Positions 24,701-32,825 of a stretch of DNA of 38,777 nucleotides are shown here, one piece after another (position 1 is the first letter of the stretch; every line of letters begins with the position of its first letter). Made by a program: the position numbers and the translations under genes. The DNA comes from Epilithonimonas bovis DSM 19482 (GTDB lineage: Bacteria; Bacteroidota; Bacteroidia; Flavobacteriales; Weeksellaceae). The stretch is taken from assembly GCF_900108115.1 (NCBI RefSeq), contig NZ_FTPU01000028.1, forward strand, positions 1-38,777. The letters run 5' to 3'. The notes beneath the pieces were generated by a model, which worked only from the letters and a program-made list of their open reading frames with translations, was not told the origin of the DNA and searched no databases.

Positions 24701-25467
24701 TTAATTTGAATAAAGAGTATGGAAACCGATTTACCAATGTAAGAGCTCAGGAATTTAGTTTTTTCCCGTCCATTAACTGGAACAAAAATGCATCTTCATT
24801 CTCTGCAAAACTAGGATACGAAGTTTTGAAAATTAACAGGACCGACGGGCGTTTTGTCAGTTTGCCGGGCATTGTAAATCCGGATGTTTTCTCTGCAAAA
24901 CAATTTGGCAATGCAGAACTCAGTTATATTTATGAAAATTACGATAACAAAGCCAACCCCAAGCTGGGGATGAAATTCGATATCAAAACCGGCTGGAAAA
25001 TCAATCTCGAAAATATCAAAAGACAACTGCCGTATCTGGAAACTGGTCTTGGTTTTTTGCATTATCTTACCAATAACAAGAAGCTGGTCTGGTCTTCTTA
25101 TGCCAAAGCAAAATGGCTCCTAAGCGATGATTATGAGTTTTATCAGATGGCAACTTTGGGCGGGAACCAGGATCTGCGTGGTTTCCGGTTCAATCGTTTT
25201 TATGGTAAAAATTCGTTTTATCAGACGACAGATTTACGTTATGATCTTGGGAAATTCCGCAACTCGTTTTTACCTGTTGGCTACGGGGTTTTCGGAGGTT
25301 TCGATTTGGGAAGAGTCTGGAATCTCGGTGAAACATCGCACAAATGGCATAATGCTTATGGTGGTGGATTCTGGCTAAGTGTGTTGGATGTTATTTCCTT
25401 CAATACCTCTTATTTTCGCTCTTCTGACGGCGGCCGGTTGGTTGTAGGATTGGGTGGGACTTTCTAA
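21793..25467 (+). CDS. metallophosphoesterase lipoprotein with kinase-like region and Omp85-like barrel
   Basis: A 1224-aa outer-membrane protein. The start is ATG 21793, giving a lipoprotein signal with lipobox IAFSC (Cys21). A calcineurin-type metallophosphoesterase domain follows (about 45-390) with GDAGS, GDNIYP, GNHDW, THHP and GHDHN metal motifs. A middle region (about 430-720) has MRALKK near 466, MLIGDWDRHQDQW near 598-610 and KDRDQAF near 628-634. Their spacing resembles the Lys, catalytic DRH and metal-binding Asp of HipA/Fam20C-type kinases. The last 350 residues are beta-strand rich, with LRGFRFNRF (the Omp85 loop-6 LRGF motif), a late YGGGFW segment and a terminal Phe, fitting a surface-antigen barrel. 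No gene is co-transcribed. Phosphatase and barrel calls are strong; the kinase resemblance is my reading by eye. Confidence 0.88.
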   Translation: MKNISLHFFLSIFSLIAFSCAVNKADYGKNAKDFENKSAIKDSVIHTFYLLGDAGSLDRDAAFLNMNILKDSLSKASDNSTLLFLGDNIYPAGLPKKDDKNRDLAEQKLNNQISLTSQFKGKTIFIPGNHDWYSGGIKGLKREEDYITEKLGDKNTFAPRNGCPIETRKINKKLTLILIDTEWVLADWSKNPGINEKCEIKTREDFYTEFEDQLNKNQNKTIVVATHHPLITHGSHGGYYSWEKQLYPLEQKIPLPVLGTGINLIRATGGITHQDISNQSYKKMADRLKTLLGGRDNVIVVSGHDHNLQFIDHDIKQIISGAGSKTEAAKAVGNNDFSFGKNGFATLKISNSGNAEVSFYSLAPQKSELLFRTTVLGNEEKKQNLKFPKHFPEFTKASVYDSVMTRKSKLYNFLWGKHYRYYYSKKIEAKNLELDTIFGGVKPSRAGGGHQTRSLRLETRAGQEYVMRALKKSGVRFLQAVAFKDQYVIDDFTGSFADSFLLDFYTTSHPYTPLAIGGMADKLGIRQTNPQLFFIPKQNTLKSYNQNFGDELYYLEEKPEETDENPNKVLSTDEVMTNLAKDEKNKMDEKAWAKARLFDMLIGDWDRHQDQWKFEAKKENGNVIYSPIAKDRDQAFAKYDGAITSYLMRIPDLKHMQTFDYKIKNIKWFNREPYPLDLAFTKGLTEQDWIDQALFIQQNLTENDIRNAFANLPKEVQDQASEDLISKLLIRKNDLQKYAQDYYQFLSRKVLLAGTNKKDKFVITRLPNHNTEVKIYRLKKSGEELEFSKVFSKKITKEIWIYGMSDDDVFTVAGTKNNNIKIRLFGGLDNDDYQIKNGRQIHIYDYKSKKNNFEDGGGKITLTDDYDINQYNYKRPKYSAYSNTLTTGFNPDDEVTIGFSQSFTVNNFIQNPFSSKHILKTNYFTGTKGYEVAYQGIFPRLTGHWFYQLDARMTSSHYIRNFYGIGNETVNLNKEYGNRFTNVRAQEFSFFPSINWNKNASSFSAKLGYEVLKINRTDGRFVSLPGIVNPDVFSAKQFGNAELSYIYENYDNKANPKLGMKFDIKTGWKINLENIKRQLPYLETGLGFLHYLTNNKKLVWSSYAKAKWLLSDDYEFYQMATLGGNQDLRGFRFNRFYGKNSFYQTTDLRYDLGKFRNSFLPVGYGVFGGFDLGRVWNLGETSHKWHNAYGGGFWLSVLDVISFNTSYFRSSDGGRLVVGLGGTF

Positions 25468-25475
25468 AATGATTG

Positions 25476-26336
25476 TTATTTCAGTTTTAATTGATAGAGG
25501 TTTCCGGTGTGTTTTTTATCCCCTTCGTCGGTCATAAGGATCGTATTTTCATCTTTGAAGCAGAGCCCTTCTTTCTGCGTGTGATGATTAAGTTCTATTT
25601 TTTCTACAGTTCCCGAGAGAAAATTATTTCCCTTCCAGTTGGTGAAAATCCAGACTTTGTCAGAACTCAGAATGGCTACTTTATCTTTATTCGGGCTGAT
25701 GTCAGCACTCGTAACAGCACAATGGTTGAACTGGTCGCAGGTTACAAAGCTCCCGATTTTTTTTGCTGCAAATTTTTTGCTGCTATCGTTGTCAACCTCA
25801 TATAATACGGTGGTTCCGTCGAACTGGGAACTTCGGTTTTTTGTGAAGAGATAGAATTTGTTATTGTGAAAAAAGAAAGATTCTACATCAAAAATACGTT
25901 CTTTTTTCTTTGGTGGGAATTCCGTTTGTTCGGGGTAATAAAACTGGATTATCGATTCTGCCTGGGCTTCATCTTTTGTTAAATCCGAAGCGTTGATTTT
26001 ATAGATGGCCAGGTTTTGCCGGTCGTTCTCATTATTTCCAAAATCTCCGATATAAATGTTCCCTTTGTCGTCAGAAGTCAAATCTTCCCAGTCGTTATTT
26101 TCAACATTGGAAATAGTAATTTTCCTGATTAATTCACCTTTTTCATTAAAACCGAAAAGAATATTATGGTTATGATTATCTTCAATCGTCCAGATCAAAG
26201 GAGACGCTTTTGATATTTCACAAGCCGAAGCTTCTTTAAGCTGTTTCGGGAGTTTGCAGATGACAGAGAAATTATCCTGCGATTGGGAGCAGGAAAGCGT
26301 AATAGAAAATAATGCTAATACAGAAAGTGCTTTCAT
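25476..26336 (-). CDS. lipoprotein with beta-propeller-like repeats (SdiA-regulated-like)
   Basis: A 286-aa lipoprotein: signal peptide with lipobox ITLSC (Cys16), then a beta-rich body. It carries DWEDLTSDDKGNIYIGDFGNN (about 82-102, shortened here to its key DWEDLT and GDFGNN), ERIFDVESFFF and KEGLCFKDENTILMTDEG, the pattern of SdiA-regulated or esterase-like propeller domains in Bacteroidota. Function is unknown; calcium or metal-binding loops are plausible from the many Asp/Asn turns. It converges on the metallophosphoesterase gene with only eight bases between stop codons and no visible terminator, so the transcripts would overlap. Confidence 0.75.
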   Translation of the reverse strand: MKALSVLALFSITLSCSQSQDNFSVICKLPKQLKEASACEISKASPLIWTIEDNHNHNILFGFNEKGELIRKITISNVENNDWEDLTSDDKGNIYIGDFGNNENDRQNLAIYKINASDLTKDEAQAESIIQFYYPEQTEFPPKKKERIFDVESFFFHNNKFYLFTKNRSSQFDGTTVLYEVDNDSSKKFAAKKIGSFVTCDQFNHCAVTSADISPNKDKVAILSSDKVWIFTNWKGNNFLSGTVEKIELNHHTQKEGLCFKDENTILMTDEGDKKHTGNLYQLKLK

Positions 26337-26497
26337 AGGATGAAATTAATGAAATTTGTTCAAAATGAATCCATAAAAATCACAAAAGAACCAAATTGAA
26401 TAAAGATTTTAAATGTTGAAAAAAGTAGAATTCTATGTTCTGATTAAATATTAAAAAGAAATCCAAATCAAAACCTTTGTTACTTTGTGGTTTAAGC

Positions 26498-26530
26498 AAA
26501 AAAAAATGCGCAACCAGAGCTGCGCATTTT
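26498..26530 (-). terminator. terminator of queA
   Basis: AAAATGCGCA and TGCGCATTTT form a ten-bp stem with an eight-base loop and a T-run on the minus strand, 20 bases after the queA stop. Confidence 0.85.
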
Positions 26531-26549
26531 AATTTTCAAAATTTAATTC

Positions 26550-27599
26550 TTAAAGGATTAGCATGGCATCTCCGTAAGAATAGAATTTATATTTTTCTTT
26601 GATCGCTTCTTCATAAGCTCTCATGATAAAATCTTTGTTGGCAAACGCCGCAATCATCATAATCAACGTAGATTTGGGCGTGTGGAAGTTGGTAATCATT
26701 GCATTGGCCACACCAAAATCATGCGGCGGATAGATAAATTTGTTGGTCCAACCTCTATAGGCAGAGATTTTTTTGTTGGATGATACCGATGTTTCCAAAG
26801 CTCTCATTGTAGTTGTACCTACAGCGCAAACTCTGCGCCCTTCCTCAACCGCTTTGTTGATAATAGCAGCATTTTTCTCATCAATAATAGCTTCTTCAGA
26901 TTCCATTTTGTGCTTGGAAAGATCTTCAACCTCGATAGGGTTAAAAGTTCCCAAACCAACGTGAAGCGTGATTTCTGCAAAATCGATCCCTTTGATCTCC
27001 ATCCTTTTCAAAAGATGCTTGGAGAAGTGCAAACCTGCGGTAGGTGCTGCAACAGCGCCTTCTACTTTGGCGTAGATGGTCTGGTAACGTTCTGCATCTT
27101 CCGGCTCAACTTCTCTTTTGATGTATTTTGGCAATGGTGTCTCACCCAGTTCGGTCAGTTTTGCACGGAACTCTTCGTAAGAACCATCAAATAAAAATCT
27201 AAGTGTTCTGCCTCTGGATGTAGTGTTGTCTATAACTTCGGCAACCAACGATTCGTCTTCGGTAAAAAATAATTTGTTGCCAATTCTGATTTTTCTGGCT
27301 GGGTCTACCAATACGTCCCAAACGCGGGTTTCTGCATCAAGTTCTCTTAATAAGAAAACTTCGATTTTTGCGCCTGTTTTTTCTTTGTTCCCGAATAATC
27401 TTGCAGGAAAAACTTTGGTATTGTTAAAAATGAAAAGGTCTTTTTCATCAAAATAGTCAATTACATCTTTGAAAAGACGGTGTTCTATCGTTTCGGTTTT
27501 TCTGTCAAGAACCATCAGTCTTGCTTCATCGCGGTTTTCCGATGGGTGTTCTGCCAATAGTTCTGCTGGCAAATCAAAATTGAAATCAGATGTTTTCAT
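26550..27599 (-). CDS. queA: tRNA preQ1(34) S-adenosylmethionine ribosyltransferase-isomerase
   Basis: A 349-aa cytoplasmic enzyme that transfers and isomerises the ribosyl group of SAM onto preQ1 in the wobble position of tRNA, making epoxyqueuosine. It begins [21 protein letters not shown], the usual N-terminus, and has [16 protein letters not shown] (about 51-66), the [13 protein letters not shown] core (about 181-193), [18 protein letters not shown] (about 210-227) and the C-terminal [18 protein letters not shown]. Length is normal. It is monocistronic with a well-formed promoter. Other queuosine genes are not in the window. Confidence 0.97.
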   Translation of the reverse strand: MKTSDFNFDLPAELLAEHPSENRDEARLMVLDRKTETIEHRLFKDVIDYFDEKDLFIFNNTKVFPARLFGNKEKTGAKIEVFLLRELDAETRVWDVLVDPARKIRIGNKLFFTEDESLVAEVIDNTTSRGRTLRFLFDGSYEEFRAKLTELGETPLPKYIKREVEPEDAERYQTIYAKVEGAVAAPTAGLHFSKHLLKRMEIKGIDFAEITLHVGLGTFNPIEVEDLSKHKMESEEAIIDEKNAAIINKAVEEGRRVCAVGTTTMRALETSVSSNKKISAYRGWTNKFIYPPHDFGVANAMITNFHTPKSTLIMMIAAFANKDFIMRAYEEAIKEKYKFYSYGDAMLIL

Positions 27600-27663
27600 A
27601 AAATTTACGGATTTTATTTTTTAGGGCAGGTATGTGGCCTGCAGGTTAAATTTCTTCGAGCGG

Positions 27664-27694
27664 CAAAGATACGATATCAAAACCCCTTTGTCAA
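27664..27694 (-). promoter_or_regulatory. promoter of queA
   Basis: Minus-strand TTG (27692-27694, as TTGAC), a 20-base spacer and TATCTTTG (27664-27671) match TTG-N(17-23)-TAnnTTTG. This is the best promoter in the window; the leader would be about 60 bases. Confidence 0.8.
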
Positions 27695-27769
27695 GTAAAT
27701 GGCAGTTTTTAAATGGTCTGTAAAATAAAATCGGTATTTTTGGTTTTTTTAAAAATTCATACTTAATAT

Positions 27770-27801
27770 TTGGTTTTTTCTGCGAAAAACAGTTAATTTA
27801 G
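27770..27801 (+). promoter_or_regulatory. candidate promoter of the DUF349 gene
   Basis: TTG (27770-27772), a 21-base spacer and TAATTTAG (27794-27801), one mismatch from TAnnTTTG, 39 bases before the start codon. Confidence 0.5.
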
Positions 27802-27840
27802 TGCGTTTAAAAGTAGTTTTTATCATTAATTAGCCTTGTT

Positions 27841-29655
27841 ATGAATATTGAAAATGAAAATCCTGAGAAAGAGAATTTGATCACGGAAAGTAATGTTACT
27901 GATAATCAGCAGTTAGAAGAGACTTCTCCGGAAGCGAATGCTGAAACAGAAACCAATTCTCAACATCCGGATCCGGTGCATGTGGAAGAAGATTTTTCTC
28001 TGCTTTCGCCAAAAGACGCGCTGGATGAGATGGAAAATATTATTAACAAAGCCGATGCCGCTACTTTTGCAAAACGTTTTAATGCACTTAAAGAACAGGT
28101 AACACAGAAATTATCAAATGAAATAGAAGCTAAAAAACAGGAATACCTTGCTCAGGGAAATGCAGAAGAACATTTTGATTTTCATCATCCGCTAGCTTCA
28201 AGATTGTCTGCGATCGTCAATATTTATAAAGAAAAATTAGACACTTTTCATAAAGCGCAGGAGGTCGAACATCAGAAAAACCTGGATGACAGGCTGGCCA
28301 TTATAGAGCGTTTGAAAAATCTCTATACGAGTTCTGAACCGGGTACCAATCTTTTTAAAGCGATCAGAGAGATCAAAGAGGCTTGGGGCAATGCAGGTCA
28401 GGTCGCCAAATCGGAATTCAAAAATCTTAATAACAATTACTTCCATCATCTTAAGATGTTCAACGAGATGCTGGATCTTAATAAAGAATACCTCGAGCAG
28501 GAATTTTCCCATAACCTGGAGAAAAGGCATCAGATCATCCAAAGGGCAAAAGAACTGCTGGATGAGAAAGTCGTGCAAAAAGCACTTAACGAGTTGCAGT
28601 ATCTTCATAAATTATGGAAGGAAGAGGCTGAGCCGGTTGCAGAGGAATTTCGTGAGAAAACGTGGGATGAGTTTAAAGAGATTTCTAACAAAATCCATGA
28701 GAGGAAGTCTGAGCTGATCGCTGTAATGGAAACTGAGCAGCAGGACAACCTTGAAAAGAAAACCAAGATTATAGAGGAGCTTAAAACGCTTGCTGCACCG
28801 CAAAATATTAATCATTCTTACTGGCAGCAGGCGATCAAAAAAGTAGAGGACCTAAGATCCGAATTCCTAAAATTAGGCGCAGTACCAAAAAAGGTATCCA
28901 ATCAAAACTGGACCGATTTTAAGCAGACACTCCGGGATTTTAACACTGCTAAAAATGATTTTTATAAAAATCTGAAAGGCTCTCAGATCCAAAACCTTGA
29001 ACAAAAGCAGGCATTAATAAAAACAGCTCAGGACAATATGAATTCTGAGGATTGGGAGACCGTGGTTCCGCTTTTCAAAAAACTTCAGGAAGACTGGAAA
29101 ACCATTGGCCATGTCCCAAGAAGCCAGGCTAACAAGGTTTGGGATGATTTCCGGGATGCCTGTAATACTTTTTTCAAGAATTACAGAGACAAAAATAATG
29201 TGGCCGGTGACAACTGGAAAGAAAACTACAAAAATAAAAAAGCACTGCTGGATGAGCTTAAGGCACTGACGGATGAGGATGGCACCATAGAAAAAATTGA
29301 AACCATCAAGAACAGCTGGAATGCCATAGGTAAAGTGCCAAAAGATAAGCTGTCGATTAATACGGACTTTAATAAAACCTTGCGGGAAAAACTCAAACTC
29401 AACAAAATCAATGAGTTTGACCTTAAGGAGGAAAACCTGTCAGAAAGCCAGCTAACGGATAAAGCCAGAAAGGTTAAAAACCAGATTGCCGATCTTGAGG
29501 CAGAGGTGGTACAGTTGGAAAATAACCTCTCTTTCTTCAGTTCGCCAAACAGGGATAATCCATTGCTGAAAGATACTTACGAGAAGCTTGATAATAAAAA
29601 AGAGCAGTTGGAAAGCCTGAAGCACACACTGCATAATATCATAACCGGAGAATAA
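27841..29655 (+). CDS. DUF349 repeat protein
   Basis: A 604-aa soluble, strongly helical protein. An acidic low-complexity N-terminus (1-60, rich in Glu, Asn, Thr) is followed by five helical repeats of about 75 residues beginning near 181, 258, 340, 418 and 492. Each has a Trp followed by a G-x-VP-like turn: WGNAGQVAK, WKEEAEPVAE, FLKLGAVPKK, WKTIGHVPRS, WNAIGKVPKD. A C-terminal coiled coil follows (about 540-604). This is the DUF349 architecture, common in Bacteroidota and Actinobacteria, with no established biochemical role. No signal peptide or catalytic motif is seen. The gene is transcribed alone, divergently from queA. Confidence 0.9.
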   Translation: MNIENENPEKENLITESNVTDNQQLEETSPEANAETETNSQHPDPVHVEEDFSLLSPKDALDEMENIINKADAATFAKRFNALKEQVTQKLSNEIEAKKQEYLAQGNAEEHFDFHHPLASRLSAIVNIYKEKLDTFHKAQEVEHQKNLDDRLAIIERLKNLYTSSEPGTNLFKAIREIKEAWGNAGQVAKSEFKNLNNNYFHHLKMFNEMLDLNKEYLEQEFSHNLEKRHQIIQRAKELLDEKVVQKALNELQYLHKLWKEEAEPVAEEFREKTWDEFKEISNKIHERKSELIAVMETEQQDNLEKKTKIIEELKTLAAPQNINHSYWQQAIKKVEDLRSEFLKLGAVPKKVSNQNWTDFKQTLRDFNTAKNDFYKNLKGSQIQNLEQKQALIKTAQDNMNSEDWETVVPLFKKLQEDWKTIGHVPRSQANKVWDDFRDACNTFFKNYRDKNNVAGDNWKENYKNKKALLDELKALTDEDGTIEKIETIKNSWNAIGKVPKDKLSINTDFNKTLREKLKLNKINEFDLKEENLSESQLTDKARKVKNQIADLEAEVVQLENNLSFFSSPNRDNPLLKDTYEKLDNKKEQLESLKHTLHNIITGE

Positions 29656-29675
29656 TAGTTGGTTATTAATAGATT

Positions 29676-29702
29676 AAATCCTCTTTTACAGAGGATTTTT
29701 TT
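29676..29702 (+). terminator. terminator of the DUF349 gene
   Basis: AAATCCTC and GAGGATTT form an eight-bp stem with a seven-base loop followed by a T-run. Confidence 0.8.
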
Positions 29703-29794
29703 GTTGTAAATAATTATTAATATTAAAAATCAAAATATATTAAAGGATCTTATCAAAAAATAATAATTTTAGCCTCTGTTATAATAAACTAAAT

Positions 29795-31651
29795 ATGATT
29801 AAAAATATACTGGCTGCAATACTACTGATTCCTTTATTTTACAATGCTCAGGCTCCTGAATCTTATTATCAGGGTACGGAAGGATTAAGCGGATATGTGC
29901 TGAAAAGTAAGCTGCACGATATAATTGCGACAAAAAATTATAATTATCACTACGATGATCTCAAAACCTTGTACGGACAGACCGACATAGATAAGTATTA
30001 CGATTATAATGCTGATAACACCACATACTTGTTGGATATCTATTCTAACAATCCAAATGGTAGTACGGCTTACCATTATACACTTAATAATATTGTGAGC
30101 GGTGCCGACGCCGAAGGTCTCGGCTGGAACCGGGAGCACATGATGCCGCAAAGTTCTTTTAATAGTGCTTATCCAATGTATTCGGATCTGTTTTTTGTGG
30201 TTCCCACAGATGCCAGGATCAATCAGCTGAGAAGTAATTATCCTTATGGCAAAGCGGGCTCAACAGTTTATTATACTTTTACCAACGGATCAAAGCAGGC
30301 TTCCAACGGAACGCCCAATGCCACTTACAAAGGAAGGGTTTATGAGCCTGTTGATGAGTTTAAGGGCGATGTCGCAAGGTCTCTGCTGTATTACGCTGTG
30401 CGGTATGAGGGTAAACTGGGTTCCTTTAATTTTACAACCAATGTAGCTGATCCTTCAAAAGATCAGAATCCGCTGGATGGCACCGAGGAAAAGGCTTATG
30501 AAGACTGGTATATTGCTATGCTTATGAGCTGGAATGCCCAGGATCCGGTTTCTCAGAGAGAGATTGACAGGAATAATGCGGTTTACAATCTTCAGAAAAA
30601 CCGAAATCCCTTCATTGATCATCCGGAATGGGTGGGACTTATCTGGGATCAGACGTTGAGTACCACAGCGCCATCTGCGCCTTATCAACTGAAATTGGAA
30701 AGAAATTCTGCGTATTTTATTAACCTCAGTTGGCAACCGAGCCCGGATAATAGTGTTATTGGTTACAGGATTTATCTGGATGGTGTTTTGCTCGGCGCAG
30801 CAAAAAACGGTTTTTTTACGGCAGATCATCTGACGCCCAATACCACTTATAATTTTACAGTTAAAGCCTATAACAATGCTTATCTGGAAAGTGCGCAGAG
30901 CAATACGGTCAGCATTACGACTTTAGAAAATGATATTTTTGCAAAGGATTTGCAGATTACCAAATATATTGAAGGATCTGATAATAACAAAGCTTTAGAA
31001 ATTACAAACAAAACCGGACACAGTGTAGATTTAACAAGATATAAATTAAGCATCCAGCAGAAAATTACTAATTATTTCTTTGCAGAACCATCAGAGTTGG
31101 AAGGCAAAATTGAAGATAACAAGAGCTTTGTAGTTATCAATCCGAATTCTGTTTTAAGTTGTCTTAATCCTGCAGATGCTGCGTTTGTGAGCAATGCGCC
31201 GGCTCTCAATTTTACGGGAAGCCAGTATGTGGAATTGTCATATAAATCCACAACTATTGATGCGATTGGCTCTAAAGGTGTTGACAATACCAATGCCAAC
31301 CAATCACTTTACAGGAAGGCGGAAACTATTAACCCGACTTCAGTATTTAATGGTAATGAATGGACTTCTTACGCTTCGGATTACTGTCTTGGTTTGGGGT
31401 CTTTAGCGGTTAATGACATGGCAAACCGTCCAAATTTTGGCATCTACCCAAACCCTGTTATTGATAAAATCCATATTAAAGGAAATACTGAAACTATGAG
31501 ATCGGCAAAAATTTATGATCTTTCTGGTAAGTTGATCAAGGCTGTTCAGGATCCTTTTGATACAGAGAATTCGATAGATGTACGCACTCTTCCGCAAGGC
31601 AATTATATTTTAAATTTAGACGGAAAATCAATAAAGTTTATCAAAAAATAA
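29795..31651 (+). CDS. secreted endonuclease I with FnIII domain and T9SS tail
   Basis: A 618-aa extracellular nuclease. The signal peptide (1-19, cut after YNAQ) leads into the endonuclease I (EndA/NucM) domain, about 25-285, with the metal/catalytic WNREHMMPQ (111-119, His115) and the downstream DLFFVVPTDARINQLRSN that lines the His-Me finger fold. A fibronectin type III domain follows (about 290-375), then a lamin-tail-like beta-sandwich (about 378-530), and a type A T9SS sorting domain from YPNPVIDKIHIKG to the end. The protein is therefore delivered to the surface or medium, where it would degrade DNA for nutrients or to escape nets and biofilm. It is monocistronic with a terminator. Confidence 0.92.
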   Translation: MIKNILAAILLIPLFYNAQAPESYYQGTEGLSGYVLKSKLHDIIATKNYNYHYDDLKTLYGQTDIDKYYDYNADNTTYLLDIYSNNPNGSTAYHYTLNNIVSGADAEGLGWNREHMMPQSSFNSAYPMYSDLFFVVPTDARINQLRSNYPYGKAGSTVYYTFTNGSKQASNGTPNATYKGRVYEPVDEFKGDVARSLLYYAVRYEGKLGSFNFTTNVADPSKDQNPLDGTEEKAYEDWYIAMLMSWNAQDPVSQREIDRNNAVYNLQKNRNPFIDHPEWVGLIWDQTLSTTAPSAPYQLKLERNSAYFINLSWQPSPDNSVIGYRIYLDGVLLGAAKNGFFTADHLTPNTTYNFTVKAYNNAYLESAQSNTVSITTLENDIFAKDLQITKYIEGSDNNKALEITNKTGHSVDLTRYKLSIQQKITNYFFAEPSELEGKIEDNKSFVVINPNSVLSCLNPADAAFVSNAPALNFTGSQYVELSYKSTTIDAIGSKGVDNTNANQSLYRKAETINPTSVFNGNEWTSYASDYCLGLGSLAVNDMANRPNFGIYPNPVIDKIHIKGNTETMRSAKIYDLSGKLIKAVQDPFDTENSIDVRTLPQGNYILNLDGKSIKFIKK

Positions 31652-31672
31652 ACAGATATTCAATCAACGAAG

Positions 31673-31702
31673 AAAGCATCTCTTTTTAGGGATGCTTTTT
31701 TA
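31673..31702. terminator. bidirectional terminator between endonuclease I and DUF2945 genes
   Basis: AAAGCATC pairs with GATGCTTT across a ten-base loop and is followed by a T-run on the plus strand. It sits between the two convergent stop codons and mainly serves the plus-strand gene. Confidence 0.7.
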
Positions 31703-31909
31703 GATTTTAGTCAATGCTGAGCCTTTGTGTGCCGCAATGTGATCGGATTTATCACTTTTGATTTCATATTGCGGATCTTCTTCGGTAGCATGATGCGTGT
31801 AACCTTTGTAATCAAAGTTTTCCGTATGGATTTTTATAATGGTTCCGGAAACGTGACCCGCTTCTGAGTTCCAGCTGACTTTGTCGCCAATTTTGAATTT
31901 TGTTTTCAT
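31700..31909 (-). CDS. DUF2945 / HVA1-type TUDOR-like small protein
   Basis: A 69-aa protein matching the DUF2945 family, also named the hypervirulence-associated TUDOR domain: KFKIGDKVSWNSEAG at the start, then GTIIKIHTE and EEDPQYEIKSDKS with the final AAHKGSALTKI. It is a small SH3/TUDOR-like barrel, expected to be cytoplasmic, with no known biochemical activity. The family is scattered across bacteria and fungi. It lies 27 bases downstream of the SMUG2-type glycosylase gene on the same strand, so the two may share a transcript. Confidence 0.85.
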   Translation of the reverse strand: MKTKFKIGDKVSWNSEAGHVSGTIIKIHTENFDYKGYTHHATEEDPQYEIKSDKSDHIAAHKGSALTKI

Positions 31910-31936
31910 AATGATGTATGAATGTCAATAATGAGG

Positions 31937-32632
31937 TTAATACTTTCCGTTTAAGGTCAGGATATATTTGTCAATGTAGAGTTGTTTCTCCTTTGATTTG
32001 TACTGTTGGATATAGCGCGGATGTTCCAGGATTTTAATTTGATCAAACAGTTTGGCTTCACGGTTGAGTTTTTGGATAAACTCTGCATTTTTTTTCCCAA
32101 GAACAAAAACCGTTGATGTGTCAAGTCCCATACTGATATGCTTTTTGAGTGAGTCTGTCATAAAGTTTTTCACCATTTCAAAAAGGGTTTTATCATCATA
32201 ATAATTAGCATTGACCCAATTGTTGTCTTTGTTTTTCCGGATAATTGCCAGCGGAAAAGGAGAGTTGATATAAAATGTGCTGTAAAACTTCTCGGCACCG
32301 CCAAAAGCTTCAATCATATCATAAATGAAAACCGAAGAAACTTCGTGGGTGTGGGCAGATTTCATTTGGATTCCGCAAACATCTTTCAGCCGTTTTGTAT
32401 CAGTGAAAGGAACGCCCGTTACACCCGCACCGTGCCTGCTGGGATTGATCCCGATGATGAATTGGCGCTGCTTTTCGTCATTATAATATTTGTGATAAAA
32501 CCGTTTCATCACATCCATCGTTTCGGGATTGTCCAGGTAAGGATTGAGAACCCTGAAGCCTTCGGGAAGTTCCCCGTTATAGTTCAGATTTTTATTAAAC
32601 TCAATGACTTTGTCACCAAATGTCTTTTGCAT
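31937..32632 (-). CDS. SMUG2-type uracil-DNA glycosylase family protein
   Basis: A 231-aa member of the uracil-DNA glycosylase superfamily group formerly DUF4918, now called SMUG2 family. The active-site motif 1 region is GINPSRHGAGVTGVPFTD (about 80-97), with a Asn in the position used for catalysis in SMUG, and motif 2 is EHPRYIQQY near the C-terminus (about 206-214). It is predicted to remove uracil or other damaged bases from DNA. No signal peptide. It may form an operon with the DUF2945 gene; the divergent neighbour is purC. Which base it prefers cannot be told from sequence. Confidence 0.87.
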   Translation of the reverse strand: MQKTFGDKVIEFNKNLNYNGELPEGFRVLNPYLDNPETMDVMKRFYHKYYNDEKQRQFIIGINPSRHGAGVTGVPFTDTKRLKDVCGIQMKSAHTHEVSSVFIYDMIEAFGGAEKFYSTFYINSPFPLAIIRKNKDNNWVNANYYDDKTLFEMVKNFMTDSLKKHISMGLDTSTVFVLGKKNAEFIQKLNREAKLFDQIKILEHPRYIQQYKSKEKQLYIDKYILTLNGKY

Positions 32633-32740
32633 AAACGTTTGTTTTACCGCTTTGATTCACCAAAATTAATACCTAAAAGTGCTTCTTTACAAGGATTTTT
32701 ACAGAATTAATAATCCTTTCAAAAAGAAATATAAAATTCG

Positions 32741-32748
32741 TAAATTTG
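32741..32748 (+). promoter_or_regulatory. -7 promoter element of purC-purF
   Basis: TAAATTTG fits TAnnTTTG exactly, about 78 bases before the chosen purC start. Upstream the -33 position holds TTTC rather than TTG. No PurR-like or riboswitch structure was recognised in the leader. Confidence 0.5.
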
Positions 32749-32825
32749 TGCATAAATCTAATCGTAAAAAGTTTAAGCGGAAACTGTGTCAATCACGGAT
32801 TTTGTTTAATAAAATGAAAGTAATT

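Noticed and set aside
32679-32825. 49-codon N-terminal extension of purC
   Set aside because: It covers the likely promoter, is very basic and is not part of the purC family; the ATG at 32826 fits.
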